From assembly GCA_029204045.2 (NCBI GenBank), contig CM055060.1, positions 59,465,104 to 59,529,103 of the forward strand: a stretch of 64,000 bases of DNA, written 5' to 3'. A program made the position numbers and the translations under genes. The stretch comes from Tillandsia leiboldiana. Its lineage: Eukaryota > Streptophyta > Magnoliopsida > Poales > Bromeliaceae. Below the pieces are notes generated by a model. The model was given only the letters and a program-made list of their open reading frames with translations. It had not been told where the DNA came from and made no database searches. Within the stretch, counting starts at the first letter, position 1, and every line of letters begins with the position of its first letter. Below are positions 23,540 through 33,703 of the stretch, in pieces.

Positions 23540-25739
23540 TTTTGAGAGAGAGAGCTTATTGTAATTCAATCTTACTTCTTATATAATTGAAAAACATATT
23601 ATTGAGATAGTCTTGTCCGTGGATATAGATTGACAGACCGCATAAATTCCGTATTTTTGTATTTTTTTTTTTGTTTATTTTATTACTTTGTTATTCTCTC
23701 GTTTATTTTTATCTACGAAAAGATTTTGTTGAGATGTTTTTGGTAACCCCTCGGTCGATTCCAGGAGTGTTTGATTTTTTCTAATTCATTGACGGTGAAA
23801 TGAGAAGTTTGAGATTTCTTGATTTGAGAAAACAAACTTTGTATTGTGGTAGTCTAAATTAAAAATATTTAGAAAGAAAAAAAAGGCGTAAGAGATGCCG
23901 AGATGCCGAAAAAAAACGCAATTTGAAGAGAAAGACAAGATAGATGTGGTGTTAGAATTTTGAAAAACTTGAGATCAGATATTAAAAAGACGCAAAATAG
24001 GATACCTCATATATTTAAGATTAAACGAAGAACGAAGATCTAATCTTCACCTTTGCGCGTGGCGTACTCCCGTTCGACCTCTACGGGTATCCACACGAGA
24101 TTGTCGATCTGATCGGTGCGCGGGGCGTACTCCCGTTCGACCTCTACGGGTATCCACACGACCTATCCACACGAGATTGCCGATCTGATCGGTGAGAATC
24201 TCCTTTTTCAATCGTGAATATTTAGAAAATGAAAAAAAAAATGAGGATTAGATTTTCCTTTAAAAAAAAATAAAATAAAAAAAAACTACCGTACATATAA
24301 AAAGGAATATTTATAATCCCTTTTATAATCATTGAGATAAATATTAGGATAAACTTAAAATTAGATTTAAATTTATCTTATCCGTAATCGGGTTCAATCA
24401 ATTAAATCCTAATTTAATTCGACTTAAACTCAATCCCAATTTGATCAAATCAAATCATTAATGCAACATTTGAACTTAAATCCTCTCACAACTCATTAAC
24501 TATTAGTAAATCCTCTTTCGCAACATTTACACTTTAATATCCTTAATTTGTAGCAATTACAAATTAGTCCAATTATCAACATATTGATAATTAAGTCCTC
24601 AGGCGATTTAAAAATCGCGATCTAATTATTTGATCAGTCATAACCTCTTATGTGTGTGAACTCATAGGTTCTATTCTATCTGGTAGTGAGATATATTGTG
24701 ATCACCATCAACAATATTGCTGAAACTCTTTTCCGTGGATCGGAATAATTCGAACTCAACCCAATAAGAATTATCGATCATCCAGATAATTCTCGTGAGT
24801 CTCACAATCCACCAGTGACCCTAGCAGCATATAGTGCTATTCCAGTAGAATAGAATACTGAACCTCTAGGTGCAATTAACGTGTGATACAATCCTTCTAT
24901 CAGGAGTCCCGACTAGACGGAGGTCATGGAATTGCTCGTCAAATCCTACCGTCTGTCATATGTTAAAATTATTCGACTCGAGTTTTTAAAATCGGAAACC
25001 CTTTCCATTATTTACTCTGCCATGGCTAAGATCTTCTAAACTCGATCTCATAAATCATATAGGACTAACTCCCTTATCTACTAAGGGCGATAGATTCTAT
25101 ATAGGTGTACACTCTATTCCTACAACAAACCTACTGCAGTTAATATGCACTGCAAGGACCCAAATGGCTAGGGACCAAGTGTATGTACAATCAAACTACA
25201 ATAACGCCATTGTGAATAGTCGAGGCACTGCAGGTCAAAGGACTAGTCACACTACTGCAACATCGAGTAAGTCACTGACGAGTAAGTAAACATCCAAGTG
25301 ACTTCTTGTATTTGTCATGCTCGGTACCCTTATTCTCCAACAATCACCTGCACATTCGCTCCAGTGTCTCCACACTGTTGACTCGAGACTCGTCTACCCT
25401 AAAAAGAAAAACAACTTATGCACCAATCTCATCGGATCGATCACTGTCCCCGTGATGATTCATTGATCGGGAGTATTTAGGAATTAATCACTGATGATAC
25501 ATGTCTCAAATTCTCAACTCTTGAGAATACGTATCATCAACTTAATTATTCCTTGGACAATTCATGGACACATACACAATATGAATACAAATAAAAATTC
25601 AATAACATTTATAATGTAAAATATCAACTACAAATTTATATCCTAGAAAGAATACATGTGTCGGCCAGGTTGGCTTCTAGGATATATATCTAGCGTGTGG
25701 TAAACCTATACTTGGCTCTGAATGATTCGATAATCGATA
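23540..25739. other. Unassigned repeat-rich sequence left of the copia element
   Basis: No gene. Near 23555-23740 the GA-rich block, the AATTCAATC motif and the T-rich run followed by CTACGAAAAGATTTTG resemble the 3' part of a copia-type 5' LTR, but no clear primer site was found. From about 24000 the sequence changes and includes a two-copy repeat (24055-24193). The stretch up to about 25342 reads, on the minus strand, from a TGTTGGAGAATAAGG start, which may be the edge of an inserted LTR. Boundaries could not be proven. Confidence 0.3.
24055..24193. repeat. Two-copy GC-rich tandem repeat
   Basis: Units 24055-24117 and 24118-24193 share GGCGTACTCCCGTTCGACCT, CTACGGGTATCCACACGA and CGATCTGATCGGT. 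The second carries an extra CCTATCCACACGA. Confidence 0.85.
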
Positions 25740-25799
25740 CTTTTCAATGTGAAGATCAAGACTACTGCAAAAAAGAATTTGGGATAAATTGAGAAATCT

Positions 25800-26000
25800 C
25801 TGAGATGGAAAGTTGCTGGTGAATAAAATCTTCTTGAGACGACAATTGTACAATCTAAAAATGAATAAAATGACACAAATACAAGAATATTTAAGTTCAT
25901 TCAACTTTATTATGAGTAAGCTCGCGACTCTAAATGTGAGAATCGATGAAAGAGAAAATATAAGTATTTTACTTTGTTCGATCTCAGAATTTTAGGATAA
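25800..26000 (+). pseudogene. Copia gag fragment
   Basis: The conceptual product shows the gag-type pattern LSSFNFIMSKLATLNVRIDE followed by ILLCSISEF, typical of the plant copia UBN2 gag region (helical segment, then a LL.SLP-like motif). A stop follows directly. Only a part of gag is readable. Confidence 0.65.
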
Positions 26001-26239
26001 TTTGATTATTTACTTAAGCTATATTGAAACTCTTAAGACGGAGTCGATTGTTACATTGTAACTTATCAAGGAGATGAGGCGGATTTTAGGGGAGATTATG
26101 ATAGCAAAGAGAAGACCATTCGATAGTGAGCGGGGTGATTGAAAAAGGTCAATATTAAATTTTAAGAACAAAAAGAAAGTTATGTGTTGGAGGATGGAAA
26201 TGTGTTGGTCGCATTGGATAGATTCAAACTTATTTATCA

Positions 26240-26430
26240 TTGGATCTTGGATTTGGAGGTGTCGTTCCACATGATTCCCTATAGAGAGTGATTTCATACT
26301 TATAAGCCATGAGATGGTGGAGTTATCTATTTGGATGACAACACGGCATGTCCGGTGGTTGGAGTGAGAGACGTTTTGATCAAGATGATCGATGGTGTTA
26401 TTCGAACGATTTTTAATGTTCGACATATTT
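26240..26430 (+). pseudogene. Copia protease-like fragment
   Basis: The frame gives a W-I-L-D start, then a stretch resembling the region around the copia aspartic protease (expected D-S/T-G). The active-site residues after the D are altered here. It is followed by stops. Confidence 0.45.
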
Positions 26431-26610
26431 TTACACGTTGAAACAGTTTTCTATCACTTGAAAAAGTTTTGCAAACAAGGACTTAAATTCATCTGCGAGA
26501 AGGATCACTTGAAGCTATGCCAAGGATATTAATTTGGTGTTAATGAAAGAAAAGCAAGTAGGTAACTTTTATAGATTGGCGGGCGAGGCTCAAGTGGGAG
26601 AAGCGGTTGT

Positions 26611-27163
26611 TGTAAGCGCGAGATGGAGCCTTCAGTGTGGCATCGCCATTTGGGACACATGAGTGAGCGTGAATTGCAGATGTTCTTTAACCATGAATTT
26701 CTTTCAGGTTACAAGTTTGCACCATTGGATTTTTATAAAAATTGCATCTACGGAAAGCAATGGATGTTGTCATTCTCTCAATCACATCAAAAAAGTAAGA
26801 CGCATCTCAAGTTGATTCATTCAGATATTTGGTAGTCGCCCGATACTTCGTTGAGAAGATATTCTTTTTTTTTTTTCTTTCATTGATGATTAATCTCGAA
26901 AAATTTGGGTGTATATTCTAAAGCGGAAGTTCGACATGTTTGAGACTTTTAAGTAGATCAAAACTTTTGTGGAGAATGAAAAAAGTTTAAAAATTAAGTG
27001 CATATATTCGGATAACTGATGCGAGTATTATTCAAGAGAATTTGACGAATTTTATAATGAGTATGGAATTAAGCGGTACTTCACAGTACTCGATACACTG
27101 CAACAAAACGGTGTAGCGAAGAGGTTAAATAGAACACTAATAGAGAGAGCCCGGAGCATGTTG
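26611..27163 (+). pseudogene. Copia GAG-pre-integrase and integrase N-terminal half
   Basis: WHRHLGHMSERELQM and the C-I-Y-G-K pattern mark the GAG-pre-integrase zinc region; the H...H...C arrangement is visible, but one expected Cys is not. Integrase core follows with several stops, and the reading is interrupted after the R-A-R-S-M-L motif at 27163. Confidence 0.75.
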
Positions 27164-27826
27164 TGTCACGCCCCGGGTGGAAACCAAAACCCGGGCTCGC
27201 CAACAGATCCGCCGTGCACACGAAATTTTTCATGTACACAAAGCGTCGGTAACCTGCTCAGATATAAGATGTACAATAAAAGAGCATAATACAAAGCTGA
27301 ACTAAAAAGAACTACATGATATCTCAGACTGGAAATAAAATAAAGCCGTAATAAATACAATAAACTCCCAGCTCACCAAAATAAAACACCCAGCTGGCCA
27401 AAGCCAGACCTCAAAATAAAAGCAAACTACTACAGTCTGAGTAAAATAGGTACAATATCTATCTACAGCAGCTCACAGCCTCACAAGAGATCTATCTACT
27501 CAGTGATCCCCTTACCTCGATCAGCTGCCGATGTCCCAGCAGCTCCCGCAGAAGACTCTGCAAAACAAAGGAAAGAAAGAGGAAAAACAACAATGGGGGT
27601 GAGAACCACTAGTAAACCAGTAGCCTCCCCCTGTGGGTAAAGCCTCGAACTCCGACGTACCCGCTAAGTCTACCAGAGGCAAAAGGGAAAGATAAAGTGG
27701 CAAGCAATAAGACTGTTGAAAAAAGAAATTGCCACTACTATGCATCTAAATGCAGTCCCAAAAAGGATGACTGTATGTATGCATAGTAACCGCATCGGTC
27801 CAAATAAACCCAATCTAGCCACCAGT

Positions 27827-28420
27827 AAAAACTGGTACCGCCTGCTGCCGCTATCATCATTGTGCAAGCTGATCCGTGCCAAAGTGATAGCAATGAGTCA
27901 ATGCCGTCCGGTACCTATTTGGTACCCCGCATGCTCCGGAGTGGCACTCGAGGGGAGCTACCCACACGAGGAAAATAGTCAAGTCATTAGTATCATAATA
28001 TAGCAGGACTGGATCACGATTATGATCAAAGTGGGAAAACCCATCCACTAAAAAAAAACCCCAATCTGATCCAAAGATCGACAAGACTCAACCCCAATCT
28101 GATGCAAAGATAAACATCCGGTCAACCGCCTAATGTCTGCGGTTACCGCAATACCCCACAAGTCCACAATCTGATAAAAATAGATAATATTCCGTCAACC
28201 GCCTACTGTCCGCGGTTGCCGCAATGCCCCACAATCCATAATCAAGTACAACCTGTCCCAGACTCCAGAGTCCCGACTACACTATCCCAAATTCCTGCTC
28301 GAACCCGAGCAACATGAATCAAAAGTCTGAATAAAACGGAGAAAGGAAACAATCATGGTTTCTCCTAAGTCAAATCCCAACATAATAGTGTAGCAATAAA
28401 TAGTGGCCTATCTAGATGTC
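27827..28420. repeat. Internal direct repeat, first copy
   Basis: 594 bp starting AAAACTGGTACCGCC and ending CTAGATGTC, repeated at 29014-29607 with an exact offset of 1187 and scattered substitutions only. Confidence 0.9.
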
Positions 28421-29013
28421 TATACAAGCATGCAAATGTCCTCATGAAAGACAAAAGAGTGTATCAAATAGTAGCTCCACATAGATATAACCATCATGTC
28501 AAAATCACTAACCGACTATATATGTCTATAATCCATGATCCATAATAAATCATCAAAATAGCACCCGCACATCAATATGTCCTCCTGCTCTATCTAATCA
28601 TCCATTTTCATGAAAGGCTAAGTGCCAACATGGCATGCTAACATATCACCATCATAGTATATCAATCCCACAAAATAGGCTAATGATTAAATCAGGATCA
28701 TTTATTTAAGCATGATTTCCAATTGGGTGCCAAATAAATTAGGGGTCTCTCTAATAGTCCTAGTGAGTAAATCACAGTAAGAGGTAAGCAACATCCACCC
28801 ACCTGGCACGCAAATCCAAGTCCACAAAACTCTCCAACTATAACAGAGCTCCTCGCTGTCCAACAACTGTCCTCGCAACGCCTAAAATCCGCGGATTACT
28901 GCAAAACAACCGAACTCGGCATAAACGGGCCTTCTCAGAAACAGCCTTTGTTGTTTTGCAAAACAGCACTGAAAAATGGGATTTTCACCTGTGCGTAACC
29001 CTCAGAAAAATTC

Positions 29014-29607
29014 AAAACTGGTACCGCCTGCTGCCGCTATCATCATCGTGCAAGCTGATCCGCGCCAAAGTGATAGCAATGAGTCAATGTCGTCCGGTAC
29101 CTATTTGGTACCCCGCACGCTCCGGAGTGGCACTCGAGGGAAGCTACCCACACGAGGAAAATAGTCAAGTCACAAGTATCATAATATAGCAGGACTGGAT
29201 CACGACTATGATCAAAGTGGGAAAACCTATCAACTAAAAAAAAAACGCCAATCTGATGCAAAGATCGACAAGACTCAACCCCAATCTGATGCAAAGATAA
29301 ACATCCGGTCAACCGCCTAATGTCTGCGGTTACCGCAATATCCCACAAGTCCACAATCTGATAAAAATAGACAATATCCGGTCAACCGCCTACTGTCCGC
29401 GGTTGCCGCAATGCCCCACAATCCATAATCAAGTACAACCTGTCCCGGACTCCAGAGTCCCGACTACACTATCCCAAATCCCTGCTCGAACCCGAGCAAC
29501 ATGAATCAAAAGTCCGAATGAAACGGAGAAATGAAACAATCATGATTTCTCCTAAGTCAAATCCCAACATAATAGTGTAGCAATAAATAGTGACCTATCT
29601 AGATGTC
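29014..29607. repeat. Internal direct repeat, second copy
   Basis: Same start and end as the copy at 27827-28420, with no net length change. After it the terminal block of the LTR follows (from GCGTTACGGACC), which is absent after the first copy. This suggests a partial tandem duplication with a 1187 bp unit. Confidence 0.9.
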
Positions 29608-29691
29608 GCGTTACGGACCCGATACACCAATAATAGGTGTTTTCTCACCACGGATCACCCGATCAAGTATACGGGGATTCAGGTCACCACA

Positions 29692-29990
29692 TGTTGAGTA
29701 CCTCAAAACTCGATAAGTGATTTTGGGCGGAAGCTGTGAATATTGCTTGTTATTATTTGATTAATCGAGCATCGATAAAATCACTGGGTTTGAAAATTTT
29801 TGAAGAAGTTTGGAGTGGCAAGTTCGTTGACTGCTCCTATTTTCGTGTTTTTGAATGTGACGCTCATACGTGAATGCTGAATAAGAAAATATCAAAATTG
29901 GATAAGAACTCTCGAAAGTATATATTTATCGGTTATGCAAAAGGTGTTAAAGGGTATCGAATGTAGAACTATATTACCCACAAGATTAGC
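29692..29990 (+). pseudogene. Copia integrase, C-terminal half
   Basis: Continues the integrase reading after the insertion with an in-frame stop, then the patterns FWAEAV, LINRASIKSLG, VFECDAH and KYIFIGYA, all characteristic of the end of copia integrase. It degenerates after about 29990. Confidence 0.75.
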
Positions 29991-30345
29991 GTAAGTCATT
30001 ACGTTGTTTTCAACGAATAGTGCTTTAAGATACCAAGAAAAAATAAGATAATCATACTGTGGTTTCAATTAAGCTTTTTGAAGCATGCGATGAGGTGAAA
30101 TTTAAACAAATACAACAAAATGATGAGGCGGTTGATGATGAACCGAATTTGAAATCTCTGTAATCATCCGAAAATACAAATTTGCTGGTGGAGCCACCAA
30201 CGAATTTCGAGCATCCTACGAGGGTCAAATTAATTTTCTGAATTAAACTCACAAACATTGGTTCAAGCGTCAAATTATTTGTCGGAACTGGTTCATAACA
30301 TCAGTTTATTAATAAAATTTAAATTAAGTAAAAATCAAAATTTAT

Positions 30346-31647
30346 TTGGTGGAGGTGGATTAAGGTGTGAATAAGATAAAGCATATACATGATTGTGTCC
30401 TCAACCAAAAATAACATACTGAGCATGGTCAATCAAAATATGGGATTAATATTAATTGTTGTATCCAACCTTTTGCATGCATCAAGCATCACATCCTGGT
30501 ATTGTTGGTGTGAATTCAATTTTTTCGTATGAACGATCTGACTAACAAATGAGCAAAATTTGTATTAAAAAAAAAAAGAAAAAAAAAAAGGGTTGATGGC
30601 AAGGAGGAAATTGGCGTAGCATGATTGGTAGGATGGTGCATGGGGTGCACCACTGCACTAGGTGCACGCAACAGTTTATCAATTTGGGCCAGAAATGCCA
30701 ATGGCCCAAGGTAATTCTATAATAGGCCTCTAAGGTCATTACTTTCAAAATCCTTTTGGGCCTTGTGGAAGGCCCATAAACCGCACATATTGGGTCCATT
30801 TTATTTCTTAGGCCCATTTCCCAACTTGATTCGCTGTTACCGATCCGGCCCGTTAAGGTATACTCATCTATTGGGCTGGCCCAATCAGTCTCATTTATGA
30901 GCCCGATAATTAGCTTAGCTTACAAAAGCTCTTTGTTCTTCCATCTGCTGGAAATAGGCGCGTAACGTGTTGCATCCGATGAGAAAAGTATAACGAAACA
31001 AAAGAATAAATATTTTGTTAATATTGTGAATGATAACATGTTGCACGTGCAGTGCTGATTCAGTTTACATATAATTTCCATGATCCAAAAAGGGGTCGCC
31101 ATTTGTTGTACAAAGAGCACTATTATTAAAGCTGGTCCGAGATGCAGAAACAGTTGGATAACATGGTGCTCATTAAAAATTAAGCACGCAGGGTGGTCAT
31201 GCGTTTGTCGTAGGTTTCAATCATGCATGTTGGCTTTTAAATTTGTATTTTTTCTAACATACAATACGTGAAGTAAAGAAAGACTAGTTTTTTTTCTTTC
31301 TTTCTTTCTTTCTTTTGAAGGGTTAAGAGCGACTAATTAATAATCAATCATATAGTCATATTCTTACTATTATTATAATCGAATAATGTGAAAAAAGAAA
31401 AGTAAAAATGTTTTCTTAATTAGTTCTATCATGAAGACTAGGGGCGCTCAGGTTAATTGGCTCCGATTTGGCCACGAATTAACCAAATCACTATGCTCAT
31501 GTAGTATTATTAAATATTTAGTTAGCAAACAATTAATGTATATATAGTTACATATTGCAGGATCTAATTTGTTTTGCTTCTCAAGACACAAGAGAAGCAT
31601 TGAATTAATGCACCACTTTGTAGCCAAATTGTCAATTGATAGATGAA
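30346..31647. other. Intergenic sequence, no gene seen
   Basis: Mixed-composition non-coding DNA with many GGCCCA/TGGGCC motifs near 30690-30900 and a (TTTC)n tract at about 31287-31316. Short open frames are without domains. Confidence 0.5.
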
Positions 31648-31652
31648 CATGT

Positions 31653-31933
31653 TGTTGGCTATTTATTTATGGGTTAAAAATAAGTCCAACTCCTGCCCGT
31701 GATAATAGGCTCAGGAGACTAATAAGTTGAGTTGGGTGAGCCCAATAAGTTGAGTGGGACTGCGGTCCACAATAGACCTAACGGTAAGAGACCCAACAAT
31801 AGACCCAACGTCCAGGAGGGTTGAGTCCGGTCGAGACCCGTGGGCGCTGTATCTGTACACTTTAAGTGAATTGGTTGCGTATTTCTAACCGCTCGAGTTT
31901 TTGGAATTAATGGTTAGCTCCAACGATCCTACA
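31653..31933 (+). repeat. TRIM 5' LTR
   Basis: 281 bp, TG...CA. Contains an internal repeat of AATAAGTTGAG. Almost identical to 31995-32275. Confidence 0.95.
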
Positions 31934-31935
31934 AG

Positions 31936-31948
31936 TGGTATCAGAGCC
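31936..31948 (+). promoter_or_regulatory. TRIM primer binding site
   Basis: TGGTATCAGAGCC, two bases after the 5' LTR, complementary to the 3' end of plant initiator tRNA-Met. It is followed within the same internal region by GGGTTCGATTCCC, a tRNA T-arm/B-box-like palindrome. Confidence 0.9.
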
Positions 31949-31994
31949 AGTGGCACGGGTTCGATTCCCACACAGTGCAGGTGTTGGGGGGGAT

Positions 31995-32275
31995 TGTTGG
32001 CTATTTATTTATGGGTTAAAAATAAGTCCAACTCCTGCCCGTGATAATAGGCCCAGGAGACTAATAAGTTGAGTTGGGTGAGCCCAATAAGTTGAGTGGG
32101 ACTGCGGTCCACAATAGACCTAACGGCAAGAGACCCAACAATAGACCCAACGTCCAGGAGGGTTGAGTCCGGTCGAGACCCGTGGGCGCTGTATCTGTAC
32201 ACTTTAAGTGAATTGGTTGCGTATTTCTAACCGCTCGAGTTTTTGGAATTAATGGTTAGCTCCAACGATCCTACA
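31995..32275 (+). repeat. TRIM 3' LTR
   Basis: 281 bp. The two substitutions seen against the 5' LTR are GGCCCAGG for GGCTCAGG and ACGGCAAG for ACGGTAAG. Confidence 0.95.
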
Positions 32276-32280
32276 CATGT

Positions 32281-33703
32281 ATCACACAGTAAGAAAAAGT
32301 ACATCAATTAATTATTTTGGATGGTAAAAATGTAAAATATTGACTATTTTGATTCGACTATTTAATTTTTAAAATTTAAATTATTTGATAGCTCTTTTAA
32401 TATAAAATAAAAAATTAGATAATAAAATTAAAATTTTTGTAAGTTCGATGGTGAGCCCAAGGTCACATGCACGAAAAAGATCAAAGTAAACATTTGCGTC
32501 TATTCTCCAACCCGTTAATCACATGCGGAGATAGGAAGATTAATTTTGTCCGTAGAGACTCATTCAAATCCAAGAACATTATAGACCTCTCTCCTAGAAT
32601 TAATCCATCTTTTTCAAAATTTAAAAAAAAAATAAAAAAGAAAAAAGTGTGGCTAAATCGTAAATGATTTCTCTTCTTTCGACGTCATGCAACAACCAAG
32701 CAACTGCACAAAATAATTGAGCGAAAACTCCAAGTAAGGACAATGATTGACAACCTGTCTTGTAATCATAGGACAATTCCAAAATAATTATATGTGTGTA
32801 TCTATGTGTACAAAATTTCATCCTGGGGGAGGCATTACATGTAATTATTACTTAAAAATTTTAGAAGAGATTCGCCAACCTGAATGAGATAAGCTCCTAT
32901 AATTCATGAAGGGTATCGACCCATGAACATCCAATGCCATTATAGAGATCTCTTTATCGATCCATCGTTTTCGTCGCCACTGTGTGCACAAATCAATAGT
33001 TCGGTTCGATCGGTTTATGTTCTTTCGAATGCTCGTTTAATTCAGTTCATTGCTAGTTCTTCATGTACTGTGCACTGGATAGAAATTTCTGGGAACATTT
33101 TGCTGTAACAATGTGGAAGTCATGACCTTGTAACTATGCTACAAGGCTCTATCCCTGAGCCCAAAGTAGTACTTGATATATGTATCTGTATGGGCTCAGT
33201 TGGTATAGGTATTTACATAAAGGTTTTTGTGGCGCTGAATATTCTAATTTAATAAACTAATCTTCGTGGAGTATAGCTACATAAAACAAGAATAATAATG
33301 CCAACAAATCCCTTTTAATTTACTGCAACATATTAGCATAGAACCATATAAAATTTATTAGTGAAAGGGTGTTACATATGAGACTTAATTAATTACATGT
33401 TATGTGGCACCACGAGCTTTGATGACTCACCAATTCTATCTTCTTCCAGTTGAAGAAGTCCACCAAGGTATTAGAATTAGTAGTCTCAAATGTAAAAGGA
33501 GAAATATAAATTGTGCACATCAATGCAACTTCTCCACCATTCATTGAGTTTCATTCCAAAATAAGTACCTGTTGATTCCATCAAAATCAACAACCTCCAA
33601 ATTGTCACTTGCTCTCCTCATTTGAACAGCCAAGTTATAAAAGAACAACAACTGAAGAGGCAAAGGACAAAAGGCAAAAGCTAAAACTCCCTCATCCCCT
33701 ACA
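32281..33703. other. Upstream region of TDT
   Basis: Non-coding, mostly AT-rich. It holds the presumed TDT promoter and leader close to 33704; no clear TATA element was singled out. Small open frames (for example near 32467 and 32923) show no domain. Confidence 0.5.

Larger units (their letters stand above)
27164..29691. mobile_element. 2.5 kb TG...CA insertion (probable solo LTR) nested in copia integrase
   Basis: Begins TGTCACGCCCCGGG and ends GTCACCACA, and is flanked by a perfect 5 bp duplication TGTTG (27159-27163 and 29692-29696). Removing it brings the two halves of the copia integrase into the same reading frame. No coding domain was found inside. The TGTCACGCCCC start is common for plant Ty3/gypsy LTRs; a single long LTR left by recombination is the simplest reading. 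It carries an internal 594 bp direct repeat. Open frames inside it are duplicated noise. Confidence 0.8.
25740..30345 (+). mobile_element. Decayed Ty1/copia retrotransposon, split by an LTR insertion
   Basis: Translated fragments appear in copia order on the + strand: a gag (UBN2-type) segment at about 25800-26000, a protease-like segment at about 26240-26430, a GAG-pre-integrase segment at 26611-26835 and integrase core at 26836-27163. The integrase continues after a 2528 bp insertion at 29692 to about 29990. Many stops and frameshifts are present; reverse transcriptase and RNase H were not found and are probably deleted. A purine-rich GGTGGAGGTGGA near 30342 resembles a polypurine tract. 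The element is not functional. Confidence 0.75.
31653..32275 (+). mobile_element. Complete TRIM retrotransposon
   Basis: 623 bp terminal-repeat retrotransposon in miniature: LTR 31653-31933, a 61 bp internal region 31934-31994, LTR 31995-32275. A perfect 5 bp target duplication CATGT flanks it (31648-31652 and 32276-32280). The LTRs are both 281 bp, start TGTTGGCTATTT and end GATCCTACA; only two differences were seen by eye. The primer site TGGTATCAGAGCC at 31936-31948 matches initiator tRNA-Met, and a GTTGGGGGGGA polypurine tract precedes the second LTR. No protein is encoded, so mobilisation must rely on another element's enzymes. Confidence 0.95.

Noticed and set aside
27716..29354. Paired similar open frames in the nested LTR
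   Set aside because: They are the two copies of the internal direct repeat; no domain, and frames differ in start and end.
31949..31980. A tRNA gene at the TTCGATTCC motif
   Set aside because: Only a T-arm-like piece exists; no acceptor, D-arm or anticodon arm can be folded around it.
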